Of a stretch of DNA of 34,339 nucleotides, positions 7,082 through 15,240 are shown piece after piece. A program made the position numbers and the translations under genes. This stretch comes from Akkermansiaceae bacterium. Lineage in GTDB: Bacteria > Verrucomicrobiota > Verrucomicrobiia > Verrucomicrobiales > Akkermansiaceae. The notes below the pieces were generated by a model that searched no databases, was not told the DNA's origin, and saw only the letters and a program-made list of their open reading frames with translations. The stretch spans positions 1-34,339 of the forward strand of contig SUVL01000024.1 in the NCBI GenBank assembly GCA_015062005.1, given 5' to 3'. Every line of letters starts with the position of its first letter. Positions within the stretch are counted from its first letter, which is position 1.

Positions 7082-9934
7082 TTACTTGAAGATGACTTCG
7101 TTGAGGAAGCTGTGTTGTTTTTTCGGGTGGTGCAGCTTCACCTCGGTGGCTCCCGGATCCAGCTTGTAACGGCTCACATGTTCGCCTTCGCTGGTGAGAG
7201 TGGCACCGGAGACCTGGCACTGGATGTTACCTACGGTAATCAACTCCTGCGCTCCGGCTGGCACCGGCATGGTGACATCCAGCGCCGCCTTGCCGCAGAG
7301 GTAAGCAGTGGCAATATCGCCATCGCTGATGCTGCGGGTATCGGTATCGAAGGCATCCTCGGTGATGCCGATGTTGAAGATGGTGAGCTTCACCTCCTGC
7401 TCGCTGTTGCCTGAATTGACCAGGTTCATGGCGGTGATGCGCTCGCGGGGCAACTGGTCCTTTTTCACAAAGATGCGGTTGTTTTTCACTTCTGCCTGAA
7501 TCCGGTGCTCCCTGCCGGATTCCAGGGAGAGGGTGAGGTGCCCCCACTCGCCGATGGCTGCGTTTTCCAGATTCAGCTGTATCCACTCGGGGGCGATGGG
7601 GGTCGGCAAGCGGAGGGAGATGATGCCCTGAGGCTGCATGCGGAACACTTCCATCACGCGGTTGATGCCGATTTCCGTATTGGTGGTATGGGCCGTCAGG
7701 TTGCAGCCCTCCACATTGGTGTCCACATAGGGGGGGAGTGAGCGGTTTACGGCAAACTCACAGATGGAGAGCCAATTCGGGCGCGGTGTCAGAATGCGGA
7801 ACCGCACGTAGCGGGCCCGGAGCGGTTTCTTCGAGAGGTCGACTACGGCCATGTTGCCATACTGGGGGCTGCCCACCTGCTGCCATGTGGCACCATCGTC
7901 GGAGACTTCAAATATGCCGCAGTCGGGGTAATCCCGCTGGCGGGGGCCACCCATGACCAGGCTGATGTTGTTGATGGAAACAGGCGAGCCGTGATCCAGG
8001 CAGTACCACTGATCCTTTTTCTGGAAGCCGTTGTTGGACCAGAATGTATTGGTGCGACCGTCCTTGATTTTGGCGGCATCCGCATTCGGGTTGCCGCAGG
8101 AGGCGGTGAACCTGGCCTCCGGGCGCTTCTGTCCGGAAAGCTCGGCATACACGCGGGCATTCAGGTAGGAGAAGGCTGCGTTGAGGACCGGGGTCATGGC
8201 GTAGGCCGCCACTTCCACGTCGTCCACCATGCGCACACCGCTGCCGGACCACTCGCTGCGCAGGGTGGAGCGCATGTCGTAGAGCGCCTTCACCGTGTCG
8301 AAGAAGTAGTGGAAGAGGTATTCGTCCTTGGTGGCAAAGGCGGTCATGACTGAGGCTCCGGCCACCCCGCAGAGTTCGAATTGGTCGAGCCAGGGGCGGA
8401 TTTCCTGGCAAAGTCCGGCCACGGGGTTGCTGGTGTGCTTGAGTTCGCGGGCCGCGCTTACCATGCGGTCGAACTCCAGCTGCAGCAACTGCCCGGCTTT
8501 CATGTCCGGTTTATCTGCGGCGATGCTGTCGATGAAGGCCTGGGCGGTGGGGGCAATATCGACCGATTCCTCGCGGAAGTAACCGTGGCCATTCGGCAGC
8601 AGGTAGGAGTTGTGGGTGCAGAACACCTTCATGGCCTCGCGGTGACGCGGGTAGAGCCGGCGCATGCCGGCCTCCCACGTGGTGACGGATTCAAAATCAT
8701 CAATGTTCCACGTATAGTTGGCCACGCCGAAAAGCCCTACCTTGCTGGCTTCTGCGTGTTCCATCGGGTTGGCCACAAATCCGCTCATCTGCTTCTTCAT
8801 CTCGGGGGCGGTATCCAGTCCGTAGGTGCGCCCCATGGAAAGGCGGCTGCGCTTGAAGTCGTTGCAGGGCCAGTTCCACCAGATGAAGGTGGGGCGTTGC
8901 ACGTGCTCGTTCACCCATTTCTGACCGGAGAGGGTGATGTCGTGCACCACGGTGTCGCCGGTCCACATGATGGGGACGCTCTTGTCCAGCCCGGAACCGA
9001 GGGTTTGCAGGAACTGCTCGTTCGTCCAGCCGCGGTTGTAGCCGGTGGGGCACATGATGAGGGTCTGGTTCACATCCGGGTGTTTGCGGATGAAGTTTTC
9101 CAGAATGTAGTTGGTGAGCTGCACCTGGCGCTCAGCCTTGCCGATTTCGCCGCTTGAGTCATCCACCAGTACGCCGAAATTCCGCACGCCCAGGTCGTAC
9201 ATCTGCCTCAGCTTGGTGCAGAGTGCATCCAGCTGGTTGCGGCCGCCGTTTTCATGCCAGCGCACGGTGTTGGCAGGGTGGATAGCCCAGACAAAACGCA
9301 CAAAATTGCGGTGCGCGTATGCGATGAGGTCTTTCAATTCAGCGGCTTTTTCCTGAGGGTAGGGCTTGTAGCAGCCCTGGCCGTGGTGGTAGGGGTCGTC
9401 TTTCGGGGCGTAGATGTAGGTGTTCATCTTGTTGCGCCCCATGAAGCGGAAGATGGAACAGCGCGATTCAAAACTCCACGGCGCCCCGTAGTACCCCTCC
9501 ACCACGCCGCGTGAGGGCAGGTCCGGCCAGTCTACCAGTATGCCCATAGGCAGCTCGCCCAGCTGGGTTACCTCGCGCAGGCTTTTATCTGCAAATACAT
9601 CGTTGTGCGCAATTGTTGCATCCTGCACATTGTACAGCAGCTGGATGATGGATTGGCGCGCGTAGTAGCGGCCGGCTTCATCGTTTGCGTAGATGGTGAG
9701 TTTGCCTGGTGTGATATCTATGGCATAGCCTTCCGGTACCTCGGGCAGCCGCTCCCATAGTCCGCCTTTGCTTTCAGCGTTGCGCATGAGGATTTGCACC
9801 TCCTTTACCCGCGTGGTGACTGAGCGCATGCCGTTGTGTTGCGGCTGGGGATAGATGACCACTGCTTCGGCTGGCAGAAACGCAGACAGTGCACAGAAGA
9901 GGGCAAACAGTGCGGATTTGAATGGTGGTTTCAT
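7082..9934 (-). CDS. Secreted GH84 beta-N-acetylglucosaminidase
   Basis: A 950-residue exported enzyme. Signal peptide at 1-24 (hydrophobic run, ending PAEA). Residues about 25-130 form the mixed alpha/beta N-domain common in GH84/GH20 enzymes. The catalytic barrel starts with GVVEGYYGAPWS (143-154), includes NTYIYAPKDDPYHH (171-184), and has the catalytic Asp pair in FGVLVDDSSGEI (D258, D259), as in NagJ and O-GlcNAcases, which use substrate-assisted catalysis. A helical segment and an F5/8-type carbohydrate-binding module (about 615-730, EVSDDGATWQQVG) follow, then a further beta-rich tail. It should release terminal GlcNAc from mucin O-glycans or glycosaminoglycans outside the cytoplasm, feeding NagB. 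Confidence 0.93.
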   Translation of the reverse strand: MKPPFKSALFALFCALSAFLPAEAVVIYPQPQHNGMRSVTTRVKEVQILMRNAESKGGLWERLPEVPEGYAIDITPGKLTIYANDEAGRYYARQSIIQLLYNVQDATIAHNDVFADKSLREVTQLGELPMGILVDWPDLPSRGVVEGYYGAPWSFESRCSIFRFMGRNKMNTYIYAPKDDPYHHGQGCYKPYPQEKAAELKDLIAYAHRNFVRFVWAIHPANTVRWHENGGRNQLDALCTKLRQMYDLGVRNFGVLVDDSSGEIGKAERQVQLTNYILENFIRKHPDVNQTLIMCPTGYNRGWTNEQFLQTLGSGLDKSVPIMWTGDTVVHDITLSGQKWVNEHVQRPTFIWWNWPCNDFKRSRLSMGRTYGLDTAPEMKKQMSGFVANPMEHAEASKVGLFGVANYTWNIDDFESVTTWEAGMRRLYPRHREAMKVFCTHNSYLLPNGHGYFREESVDIAPTAQAFIDSIAADKPDMKAGQLLQLEFDRMVSAARELKHTSNPVAGLCQEIRPWLDQFELCGVAGASVMTAFATKDEYLFHYFFDTVKALYDMRSTLRSEWSGSGVRMVDDVEVAAYAMTPVLNAAFSYLNARVYAELSGQKRPEARFTASCGNPNADAAKIKDGRTNTFWSNNGFQKKDQWYCLDHGSPVSINNISLVMGGPRQRDYPDCGIFEVSDDGATWQQVGSPQYGNMAVVDLSKKPLRARYVRFRILTPRPNWLSICEFAVNRSLPPYVDTNVEGCNLTAHTTNTEIGINRVMEVFRMQPQGIISLRLPTPIAPEWIQLNLENAAIGEWGHLTLSLESGREHRIQAEVKNNRIFVKKDQLPRERITAMNLVNSGNSEQEVKLTIFNIGITEDAFDTDTRSISDGDIATAYLCGKAALDVTMPVPAGAQELITVGNIQCQVSGATLTSEGEHVSRYKLDPGATEVKLHHPKKQHSFLNEVIFK

Positions 9935-9978
9935 GGCGTAAGGAAATTGAAATGGAATGATTACTCCATCAATCCCGT

Positions 9979-10007
9979 ATATTACGCCGAAAAATGTCTT
10001 ATTTCAA
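9979..10007 (-). promoter_or_regulatory. Promoter of the GH84 operon
   Basis: Minus strand: TTGAAA (10002-10007), 17 bp, TAATAT (9979-9984). It leaves a leader of about 38 bases before the ATG at 9934, longer than for most genes here. No operator palindrome is evident. Confidence 0.65.
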
Positions 10008-10016
10008 GCTAAAATG

Positions 10017-10586
10017 TTATGCTTCTCCAAAATATCGGCGTGCCATGCGAAGGACGGAGGCGTCTAACTCTGCGGCGCGGATGATGAAATCCTGCTTTGC
10101 CCACCAGGCAAGGGTATCCGATTCTTCAGAAACGGCATACTTTTCGTGGGGGGCGCGCAGCAAGTAGCGCACGTCGTAATGGTAGTGCGCCGGTTCTCCT
10201 TTGGCGGGGCGGGCGGGGATGAGGTGGATGTCGATGTCGAAAATTTCACGGCTCACGGGCTGGATGCCGGAGATGCCGCTTTCCTCCTCCGCTTCGCGCA
10301 GCGCCACCCGCAGTGTGTCCGGGTCGCCATCGGCATGGCCTCCGGTCTGCATCCAGCGTTTCAGTTTGTGGTGCAGCGTGAGCAGCGCTTTATCTCCACC
10401 CGGGTTGATGAGCCAGGCCGAGGCTGTTATGTGACCCTCCGGATTGTTGCGGCTGAAGCAGTTCGGGGTGCTGGTGATGAAGTGCAGGAGTTTGTCGGCT
10501 GTTAAGTGCTGTTCGGGGTGCTTCTGGACAAAAAAATGCACAGCCTGGCATAAGATTTCTCTCGAATTTTCAGAAATAGTCTCCAT
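10017..10586 (-). CDS. Nudix hydrolase
   Basis: A 189-residue hydrolase of nucleoside diphosphate-linked compounds. The Nudix box is seen as GGHADGDPDTLRVALREAEE with R97, E98, E101 and E102 in the metal-binding helix. The Glu usually found eight residues before the Arg is Pro89 here, a variation seen in the GGHADGDxD type of box. The substrate cannot be inferred. It is monocistronic: its promoter lies nine bases before the ATG, and its stop is 82 bases upstream of GH84, which has its own promoter in that gap. Confidence 0.85.
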   Translation of the reverse strand: METISENSREILCQAVHFFVQKHPEQHLTADKLLHFITSTPNCFSRNNPEGHITASAWLINPGGDKALLTLHHKLKRWMQTGGHADGDPDTLRVALREAEEESGISGIQPVSREIFDIDIHLIPARPAKGEPAHYHYDVRYLLRAPHEKYAVSEESDTLAWWAKQDFIIRAAELDASVLRMARRYFGEA

Positions 10587-10595
10587 CCCGCACTC

Positions 10596-10623
10596 ATTCT
10601 AACTCAAATTCACGCAAATTCAA
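10596..10623 (-). promoter_or_regulatory. Nudix gene promoter, near-leaderless
   Basis: Minus strand: TTGAAT (10618-10623), 16 bp, TAGAAT (10596-10601), then nine bases to the ATG at 10586. The layout matches serS and nagB. Confidence 0.8.
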
Positions 10624-10664
10624 GTCATACTGAACGAAAAAAGATTGTAAGGAAAAGTTTAGTA

Positions 10665-10694
10665 TTGGCAGTTTGGCGGAAAATGTGGTAGTAT
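10665..10694 (+). promoter_or_regulatory. Promoter of the small lipoprotein pair
   Basis: TTGGCA (10665-10670), 18 bp, TAGTAT (10689-10694). It would give a leader of about 52 bases before the ATG at 10754. An upstream ATG at 10673 lies inside the promoter and cannot be used from it. Confidence 0.6.
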
Positions 10695-10753
10695 ATGTCC
10701 GGCGGGGTAGGGAATGGCGCAAGGGCAGCCTGGGCAAGCCGCGTGTGAATGTG

Positions 10754-10909
10754 ATGAAGAAGATACTTTACAACGTGGCGAAGCGCAGTGCTCAGCTGGG
10801 GCTTGCTCTGGTGTGCATGACTTGTCTCTCCTCCTGTAGCGCTGTAACGGGGCTAATCGGCTTTCTGGTTTCCATACCGTTCCGCGTAATCGATTTAATA
10901 TGTCCCTGA
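10754..10909 (+). CDS. Small lipoprotein, 51 residues
   Basis: Starting at ATG 10754 the product is 51 residues with a basic start (MKKILYNVAKR), a hydrophobic stretch and the lipobox LSSC (C29 or nearby), then a short hydrophobic tail ending in DLICP. It should be a lipid-anchored peptide of the cell envelope. An in-frame ATG at 10673 adds 27 residues but falls within the promoter and would spoil the signal peptide, so the shorter start is preferred. The stop is 12 bases before the next lipoprotein gene, so the two probably share a transcript. I recognise no family. Confidence 0.65.
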   Translation: MKKILYNVAKRSAQLGLALVCMTCLSSCSAVTGLIGFLVSIPFRVIDLICP

Positions 10910-10921
10910 AGTAACACTGTT

Positions 10922-11398
10922 ATGTCCAGCACTCGTCAGCTCATACTTTGTCTGGTGGCTATGGTGGCTTGTCTGTTGACGGCCTGCCAGAGCGACCGGG
11001 GGATGAAGTATCATAACTTCCCGGATGCGGTCACCAACATTAACCAGGTTGATCCCGCGTACCGTAAGTATTTTGCCGGCCAGCAGGGTCGCAATTACAG
11101 CGTCGATGACCAGCGCAAGGCGCTGGCTGCCGCTATTCGTACATCGCGCACTCCGGTTCCTGCCTATGTGCCGCGTTCCGCTATGGCTTCTTCCTCCAAG
11201 TCTGTGCGTCGTCGTTCTTCTGCCCGCAGCGGCCGCTACGCTGTGGCCAGGCGTAAGGCTGTCCGCGGTCGTCGGGTTGTGGCCAAGAAGCGCACGGCTG
11301 TCCGCGGCAAGCGTGCTGTGGCCAAGCGTCGCACGGCTGTCCGCAGCAAGCGCGCCGTGGCCAAGCGCAAGAGCACCACTCGCCGCCGTCGCGGTTGA
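10922..11398 (+). CDS. Lipoprotein with a highly basic histone-like repeat tail
   Basis: A 158-residue protein. Residues 1-22 are a lipoprotein signal peptide with the lipobox LTAC. Residues 25-90 form a short ordered part (YHNFPDAVTNINQVDPAYRK). From about residue 93 the chain is nearly all Arg, Lys, Ala, Val and Ser with a repeat of about 14 residues of the form A-V-R-x-K-R-A-V-A-K-R-x-T. Such tails resemble histone H1-like bacterial proteins that bind DNA, but a lipobox puts this one in the envelope, where it may bind anionic polymers (LPS, teichoic-like or extracellular DNA). That role is inference. The repeats at DNA level are near-identical, suggesting recent expansion. An intrinsic terminator follows. 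Confidence 0.75.
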   Translation: MSSTRQLILCLVAMVACLLTACQSDRGMKYHNFPDAVTNINQVDPAYRKYFAGQQGRNYSVDDQRKALAAAIRTSRTPVPAYVPRSAMASSSKSVRRRSSARSGRYAVARRKAVRGRRVVAKKRTAVRGKRAVAKRRTAVRSKRAVAKRKSTTRRRRG

Positions 11399-11423
11399 TG
11401 CGGGGTTGACTGTTTTATTTCGG

Positions 11424-11453
11424 GCCTGACTGCGCGGCGGTCAGGCTCTTTTT
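11424..11453 (+). terminator. Terminator of the lipoprotein pair
   Basis: GCCTGAC (11424-11430) pairs with GTCAGGC (11440-11446), followed by TCTTTTT. Confidence 0.8.
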
Positions 11454-11501
11454 ATGGGAGGTGGCGGAACATGTGTCCCAAAGTTTGAGTGCAGCACCCG
11501 G

Positions 11502-11635
11502 TAAATTGGAATTTGTCGTTGTCGGGGCACGGGACTTCAGTCCCGAAATAACGGTGCTTCCAATCGGGACTGAAGTCCCGTGCTCCGACAGAGTTTCCCC
11601 ACAAATTCAAAATTAGTGACTTTTTAGAAGTCCCC
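11502..11635. repeat. Truncated intergenic element with a 26 bp hairpin
   Basis: The right end (AGTGACTTTTTAGAAGTCCCC, 11615-11635, quoted in part elsewhere) matches the family ends at 295 and 11647. The left end keeps only ATTGGAATTTG and has lost the GGGGACTTC tip. Inside, 11521-11546 pairs with 11564-11589 (26 bp, one G-T) and each arm itself contains GGGACTTCAGTCCC-like dyads. It abuts the next element in inverted orientation. Confidence 0.75.
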
Positions 11636-11646
11636 AATTGTCAATA

Positions 11647-12030
11647 GGGGACTTCTAAAAAGTCACTTAATTGGAATTTGCGAGCCGCAGGCGAGCGGAA
11701 ATTTGAGCCCGCAGGGCGGCATAATCATAGCCCAGCGTGGAGCCGCAACGCGGCGGAACGCTGGGTTTGGAATAAAAAATAACCGGAACCCCGACCAACG
11801 TGGAGGGGTGGCAGGGAAGCGCAGCTAAAACACTAAGCCGAAGCTTCTGCCACCCACTCCGCTACGCTCCGGGGTTCTGATATGTTTTTCATTTTACCCA
11901 GCGTTCCGCCGCGTTGCGGCTCCACGCTGGGCTATTATTGTGTCGCCCTCTCCGAGGGCTCAGAATTCCCTGGGCTTTCGGCTCGCCAAAGTCCAATTTG
12001 TTGATTCGTTGCGAGTTTTTAGAAGTCCCC
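11647..12030. repeat. 384 bp element of concentric inverted repeats
   Basis: The outer ends are GGGGACTTCTAAAAAGTCAC (left) and the inverse GAGTTTTTAGAAGTCCCC (right, to 12030). Nested inside is a perfect 37 bp inverted repeat, 11730-11766 with 11896-11932 (starting GCCCAGCGTGGAGCCGC). Inside that again are GGAACCCC with GGGGTTC and GGGTGGCAG with CTGCCACCC. The whole can fold as one long stem with a small loop. No coding frame fits. The stretch 11454-12111 holds no gene apart from these repeats. Confidence 0.85.
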
Positions 12031-12174
12031 AATAGTCACTCGTCAATTGTCAATTCTGTTAAATTCTTCTTTTTCGAGCAGAGGGGGCTTCGTCCAAAGG
12101 GGTGCTTATAGTTCTATCGCTTACAAAATCTCTGGGATGCGCGTGATATTGGGGTGGCAACACGCAGTTTTGAC

Positions 12175-12202
12175 TTGAATCTGCGGTGCATTGGTATAGA
12201 AT
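12175..12202 (+). promoter_or_regulatory. serS promoter, near-leaderless
   Basis: TTGAAT (12175-12180), 16 bp, TAGAAT (12197-12202), then nine bases to the ATG at 12212. An overlapping TTGACT at 12170 offers a second, less well-spaced -35. Confidence 0.78.
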
Positions 12203-12211
12203 AAGCGTGTT

Positions 12212-13495
12212 ATGCTAGATATTCGTATTGTCAGGGAGAATCCCGAATATGTGAAGGAACGAGTGCGTCTGCGTGGTGGAGACCACTGGATGCTTGTGGA
12301 TAAGGTGCTTGAGTGTGATGTGAAGCGCCGCAGTGCCGAGACGGAGAAGCAGGCCCTTTCCCAGGAGCGTAACAGTTCATCCAAGCTGATTGGCCAGATG
12401 ATGAAGGAAGGCCGCCGCGAGGAGGCCGAGGAGCTCAAGAAGCGCATGAGCGAGGTGGGCGACCGCATCAAGGAGCTGGATGCTGTGGCTTCTGCTGCCG
12501 CAGAGGAGCAGGAGGCCCTGCTGCTTTCCATTCCCAACATGCCGCACGATGCCGCCCCGGTGGGCGAGGACGAATCCGCCAACCCCGAGCTGCGCGTGTG
12601 GGGCACCAAGCCCGAAATTGCCGAGCCGAAGGACCACGTGGAGCTGGGCACCAGCCTGGGCCTGCTGAACTTTGAGGACTCTGCCCGCATTTCCGGCTCC
12701 GGTTTCATTGTGTACCGCGGCCTGGGTGCCCGTCTGGAGCGCGCCCTCATCAATTTCCTGCTGGATACGCAGACCCTGGAGAATGGCTACCAGGAAGTGG
12801 GCGTGCCCTTCATCGTGAAGCGCGAGTGCATGTACGGCACCGGCCAGCTGCCCAAGTTCGAGGAAGATATGTACGGCCTGGAGGAGAACAGCATGTTCCT
12901 GGTGCCCACCGCCGAGGTGCCCGTCACCAACCTCTGCCGCGACCAGATTTTCAAGGAGGCTGACCTGCCTATCAAGATGACGGCCTACACCCCCTGCTTC
13001 CGCCGTGAGGCCGGTTCCGCCGGTCGCGAGAACAAGGGTATGATCCGTGTGCACCAGTTCGACAAGGTGGAGCTGGTGGAAATCTGCCGCCCGGAGGAAG
13101 GCTTTGCCGAGCTGGAGAAACTCACCAGCCACGCCGAGTGTATTCTGCAGAAGCTGGGGCTGCACTACCGCGTCATTGAGCTCTGCACGGGTGACGTGGG
13201 CTTCTCCTCCGCCAAGACCTACGATATCGAGGTGTGGGCACCGGGGCAGGGCAAGTACCTGGAGGTTTCCAGCTGCTCCTGCTTTACCGACTACCAGGCC
13301 CGCCGCATGAAGCTGCGCTATAAGGATGCCGACGGTAAGATCCGCACGCCGTACACGCTGAATGGCTCCGGCACCGCCCTGCCGCGCCTCTACGTGGCTC
13401 TGCTGGAGCAGTGCCAGCAGCCGGACGGCTCGGTGAAGATTCCCGCCGCGCTTGTTCCCTATTTCGGCGCCGAGAGCATCACCCCGAACGCCTGA
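12212..13495 (+). CDS. serS: Seryl-tRNA synthetase
   Basis: A 427-residue class II synthetase charging tRNA-Ser in the cytoplasm. The N-terminal part to about residue 100 is the long antiparallel coiled coil that grips the tRNA variable arm (heptads rich in E, K and R around 30-85). Class II motif 2 appears as TPCFRREAGSAGRENKGMIR near residues 258-280, and motif 3 as LNGSGTALPRLYVALLEQ near 383-400. The length matches the bacterial family (about 425). The ATG at 12212 gives the standard MLDIRIVRENPE start and lies nine bases after a -10 box. A GC-rich stem follows the stop. A long frame on the opposite strand is only a shadow of this gene. Confidence 0.97.
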   Translation: MLDIRIVRENPEYVKERVRLRGGDHWMLVDKVLECDVKRRSAETEKQALSQERNSSSKLIGQMMKEGRREEAEELKKRMSEVGDRIKELDAVASAAAEEQEALLLSIPNMPHDAAPVGEDESANPELRVWGTKPEIAEPKDHVELGTSLGLLNFEDSARISGSGFIVYRGLGARLERALINFLLDTQTLENGYQEVGVPFIVKRECMYGTGQLPKFEEDMYGLEENSMFLVPTAEVPVTNLCRDQIFKEADLPIKMTAYTPCFRREAGSAGRENKGMIRVHQFDKVELVEICRPEEGFAELEKLTSHAECILQKLGLHYRVIELCTGDVGFSSAKTYDIEVWAPGQGKYLEVSSCSCFTDYQARRMKLRYKDADGKIRTPYTLNGSGTALPRLYVALLEQCQQPDGSVKIPAALVPYFGAESITPNA

Positions 13496-13505
13496 TTTTC
13501 TTGAC

Positions 13506-13534
13506 GCCCCGGCCTGCTTGCCGCAGGCCGGGGC
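13506..13534 (+). terminator. Stem-loop after serS
   Basis: GCCCCGGCCTGC (13506-13517) pairs with GCAGGCCGGGGC (13523-13534). There is no T tract, so it may stabilise the 3' end or terminate weakly. Confidence 0.5.
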
Positions 13535-13584
13535 AAACCGCCTTCTCTCCTGATTTCAACACTTACACCACTTGAGACTGACTT

Positions 13585-14253
13585 ATGCGCGAAATGATTA
13601 TTGCCATGGGCCCCATGTTCTGGCTCATCCTCTTCTTTGCCACGCTGGCCCTGGCTGTGCTGGCTGAGCGTCTGTTCTATTTCCACCGTATCAACATCAA
13701 CTCCGGTGAGTTCCTGCGCGGCCTTTCCGCCCTGCTGCGTTCCGGCCAGTACGATGAGTGCCTGCACGAGGCCCGCCAGCTGCCCGGCCCCATGGCACGT
13801 GTGGTGGAGGCTGTGCTGAGCCGCCCGCGCCTTCCCCGCCATGAACTGCGCGAGATTGCTCTGGAGGCCAGCGAGGTGGAGGTGTACCGCATTGAGCGCA
13901 ATGTGCGCACGCTGCTGGTCTGCGCCACGGTGATGCCGCTGCTGGGCGTGCTGGGCACGCTGCTTTCCCTGGTGAGTTTCTACGAGCAACCGGGAATCAC
14001 GGATGGTGCGGCCGCAGCCCCTGTGGTAGCGGCTACGTTGCAGCAGGCTCTGCTGCTTTCTGCATCCGGCATAGCGCTGGCTATTCCCACCTATATTTTC
14101 TACATGTTCCTGGCCTCTCGTGCCCGCAAGCTTATCAATATGGTGGAGCGCGCCGGCCTGGAGTGCGTACACATCATTGCCGATGCCCGCGAGGAGGCTT
14201 TGAACAAGAAGGCGGCCGATGCTGAAAAACAGCCGGAACCGGTACAGGAATAA
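13585..14253 (+). CDS. ExbB/TolQ/MotA-type proton channel subunit
   Basis: A 222-residue inner-membrane protein with three transmembrane stretches (about 7-27, 108-132 and 148-176) and a cytoplasmic loop of amphipathic helix between the first and second. The second stretch reads PLLGVLGTLLSLVSFYE, the conserved G-L-x-G-T-V-type pore helix of MotA/TolQ/ExbB, and the third carries LSASGIALAIPTYIFYMFLA, matching the family's conserved TM3. Such subunits form the pentamer around ExbD/TolR and use proton flow for work on the outer membrane or for motility. The three following genes lie within 28 bases of each other and encode an ExbD-like and two further membrane proteins, so it heads a four-gene operon. 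Confidence 0.88.
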   Translation: MREMIIAMGPMFWLILFFATLALAVLAERLFYFHRININSGEFLRGLSALLRSGQYDECLHEARQLPGPMARVVEAVLSRPRLPRHELREIALEASEVEVYRIERNVRTLLVCATVMPLLGVLGTLLSLVSFYEQPGITDGAAAAPVVAATLQQALLLSASGIALAIPTYIFYMFLASRARKLINMVERAGLECVHIIADAREEALNKKAADAEKQPEPVQE

Positions 14254-14280
14254 CTCGAATCCCCCCCCTATATTCTGATT

Positions 14281-14709
14281 ATGCGCCGCGTTCGTTCCAC
14301 GCTTAAGGAAGGTGGCTTCCCCATTCTGGTGGTGGCCGCGGTGAATCTGTTTCTGGTTCTCTGTGTCTGCGTGCTCCTGCCTAATCACCTGGGGCCTCAT
14401 TTCGGGTTTTCCGTGCAGCCCCAGGAGTCTCACTTTGTGATAGGCTCATATAACCGTGATTTCACTCACATCGTTTCCGTGGCTCCGGGCGATATGCCGC
14501 GCCTCTATGTGGGCTCCGAGCTGGTGCGTGGCGGGTATGAGGGCTTTGCCAAGTGTCTGGAGTCCTGGAAAACACCGAATCCTTCCCGTGTGTCGGTCAT
14601 TCTGGTGCTGGATAAAGCTGTTTCTGCCGGTGTTTCCCAGCGGCTTACGGATATGATTCTTTCCCACGGCTATACCTGCAGTTATGCTGCTGTACCGGCC
14701 ATAGAATAA
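14281..14709 (+). CDS. Divergent ExbD/TolR-like subunit lacking the channel Asp
   Basis: A 142-residue protein with one transmembrane helix (about 14-33) and a periplasmic domain whose end, VSVILVLDKAVSAGVSQRLT, matches the ExbD pattern of beta strand, D-K/D, then helix. In ExbD/TolR the helix starts with a conserved Asp (D25 in E. coli ExbD) that carries protons. Here the matching place appears to be Asn22 (AAVNLFLVLCVC), with no Asp or Glu in the helix. Either the pair does not move protons in the usual way, or another residue serves. The gene starts 27 bases after the ExbB-like gene and abuts the next one. Confidence 0.65.
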   Translation: MRRVRSTLKEGGFPILVVAAVNLFLVLCVCVLLPNHLGPHFGFSVQPQESHFVIGSYNRDFTHIVSVAPGDMPRLYVGSELVRGGYEGFAKCLESWKTPNPSRVSVILVLDKAVSAGVSQRLTDMILSHGYTCSYAAVPAIE

Positions 14710-15240
14710 ATGAAGGATAAAGAACACAGCCTCTTGTACCACACTATGCACAGCCGCCCCATGCCGGGGTGTCTGCCGCTGTTCTTCTGCCTGGCCATGG
14801 GGGTTGTCGGGCTGGGAATATGGCTTGCGCCGGTGGAGATGCCGGAACGCGTGCGCCCCAAGGGTGTGGGTAAGGTCTATGTAAAAAAGGGTCGCCTTAC
14901 TGATTTCGTTTTGCGCCGTCAGAGCCCGCTGCCCTTGCATCTGCCTCTGCATGCTGACCCGGAGTATCACGAGGACCTGGCCGCTGCTTCCATGCCATTG
15001 ATGCGGCAGGCGCAAATTGTGCCGCCCCCGCCACTGGCGCTCTTTGACCCGGCCGCCGATTCCGCTGTGCTGGATGCTGCCGCGTTGCTGGAGCTGCCGC
15101 CCCCGCAGTCTGTAGCAGAGCCGTCTCTGCCGTCTGAACCTGAGCCCGTTGCAGCGCCGCCCCAGCAGCCTGCTGCTGAAGAGCCTGCGCCCCACCCTGG
15201 TGCGGAGCATGCCACGGGCGGAGAGGAGGTGCTGCCATGA
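14710..15240 (+). CDS. Membrane-anchored Pro-rich protein of the ExbB operon
   Basis: A 176-residue protein with one transmembrane helix (about 19-39), a basic stretch, and a long Pro/Ala/Glu-rich C-terminal half (PPPPLALFDPAADS, EPEPVAAPPQQPAAEEPAP). This resembles the N-terminal anchor and periplasm-spanning linker of TonB, but the folded TonB C-terminal domain is missing and the chain ends in EEVLP. Its ATG follows the TAA of the ExbD-like gene with no spacer, and its TGA overlaps the next start (ATGA). It may be a TonB-like linker that works with a partner, or a coupling protein of another kind. No family is recognised beyond this. Confidence 0.6.
   Translation: MKDKEHSLLYHTMHSRPMPGCLPLFFCLAMGVVGLGIWLAPVEMPERVRPKGVGKVYVKKGRLTDFVLRRQSPLPLHLPLHADPEYHEDLAAASMPLMRQAQIVPPPPLALFDPAADSAVLDAAALLELPPPQSVAEPSLPSEPEPVAAPPQQPAAEEPAPHPGAEHATGGEEVLP

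Noticed and set aside
12121..12753. 210-codon frame on the minus strand
   Set aside because: Antisense to serS, whose motifs are clear; Ser/Arg-rich composition typical of a shadow frame.
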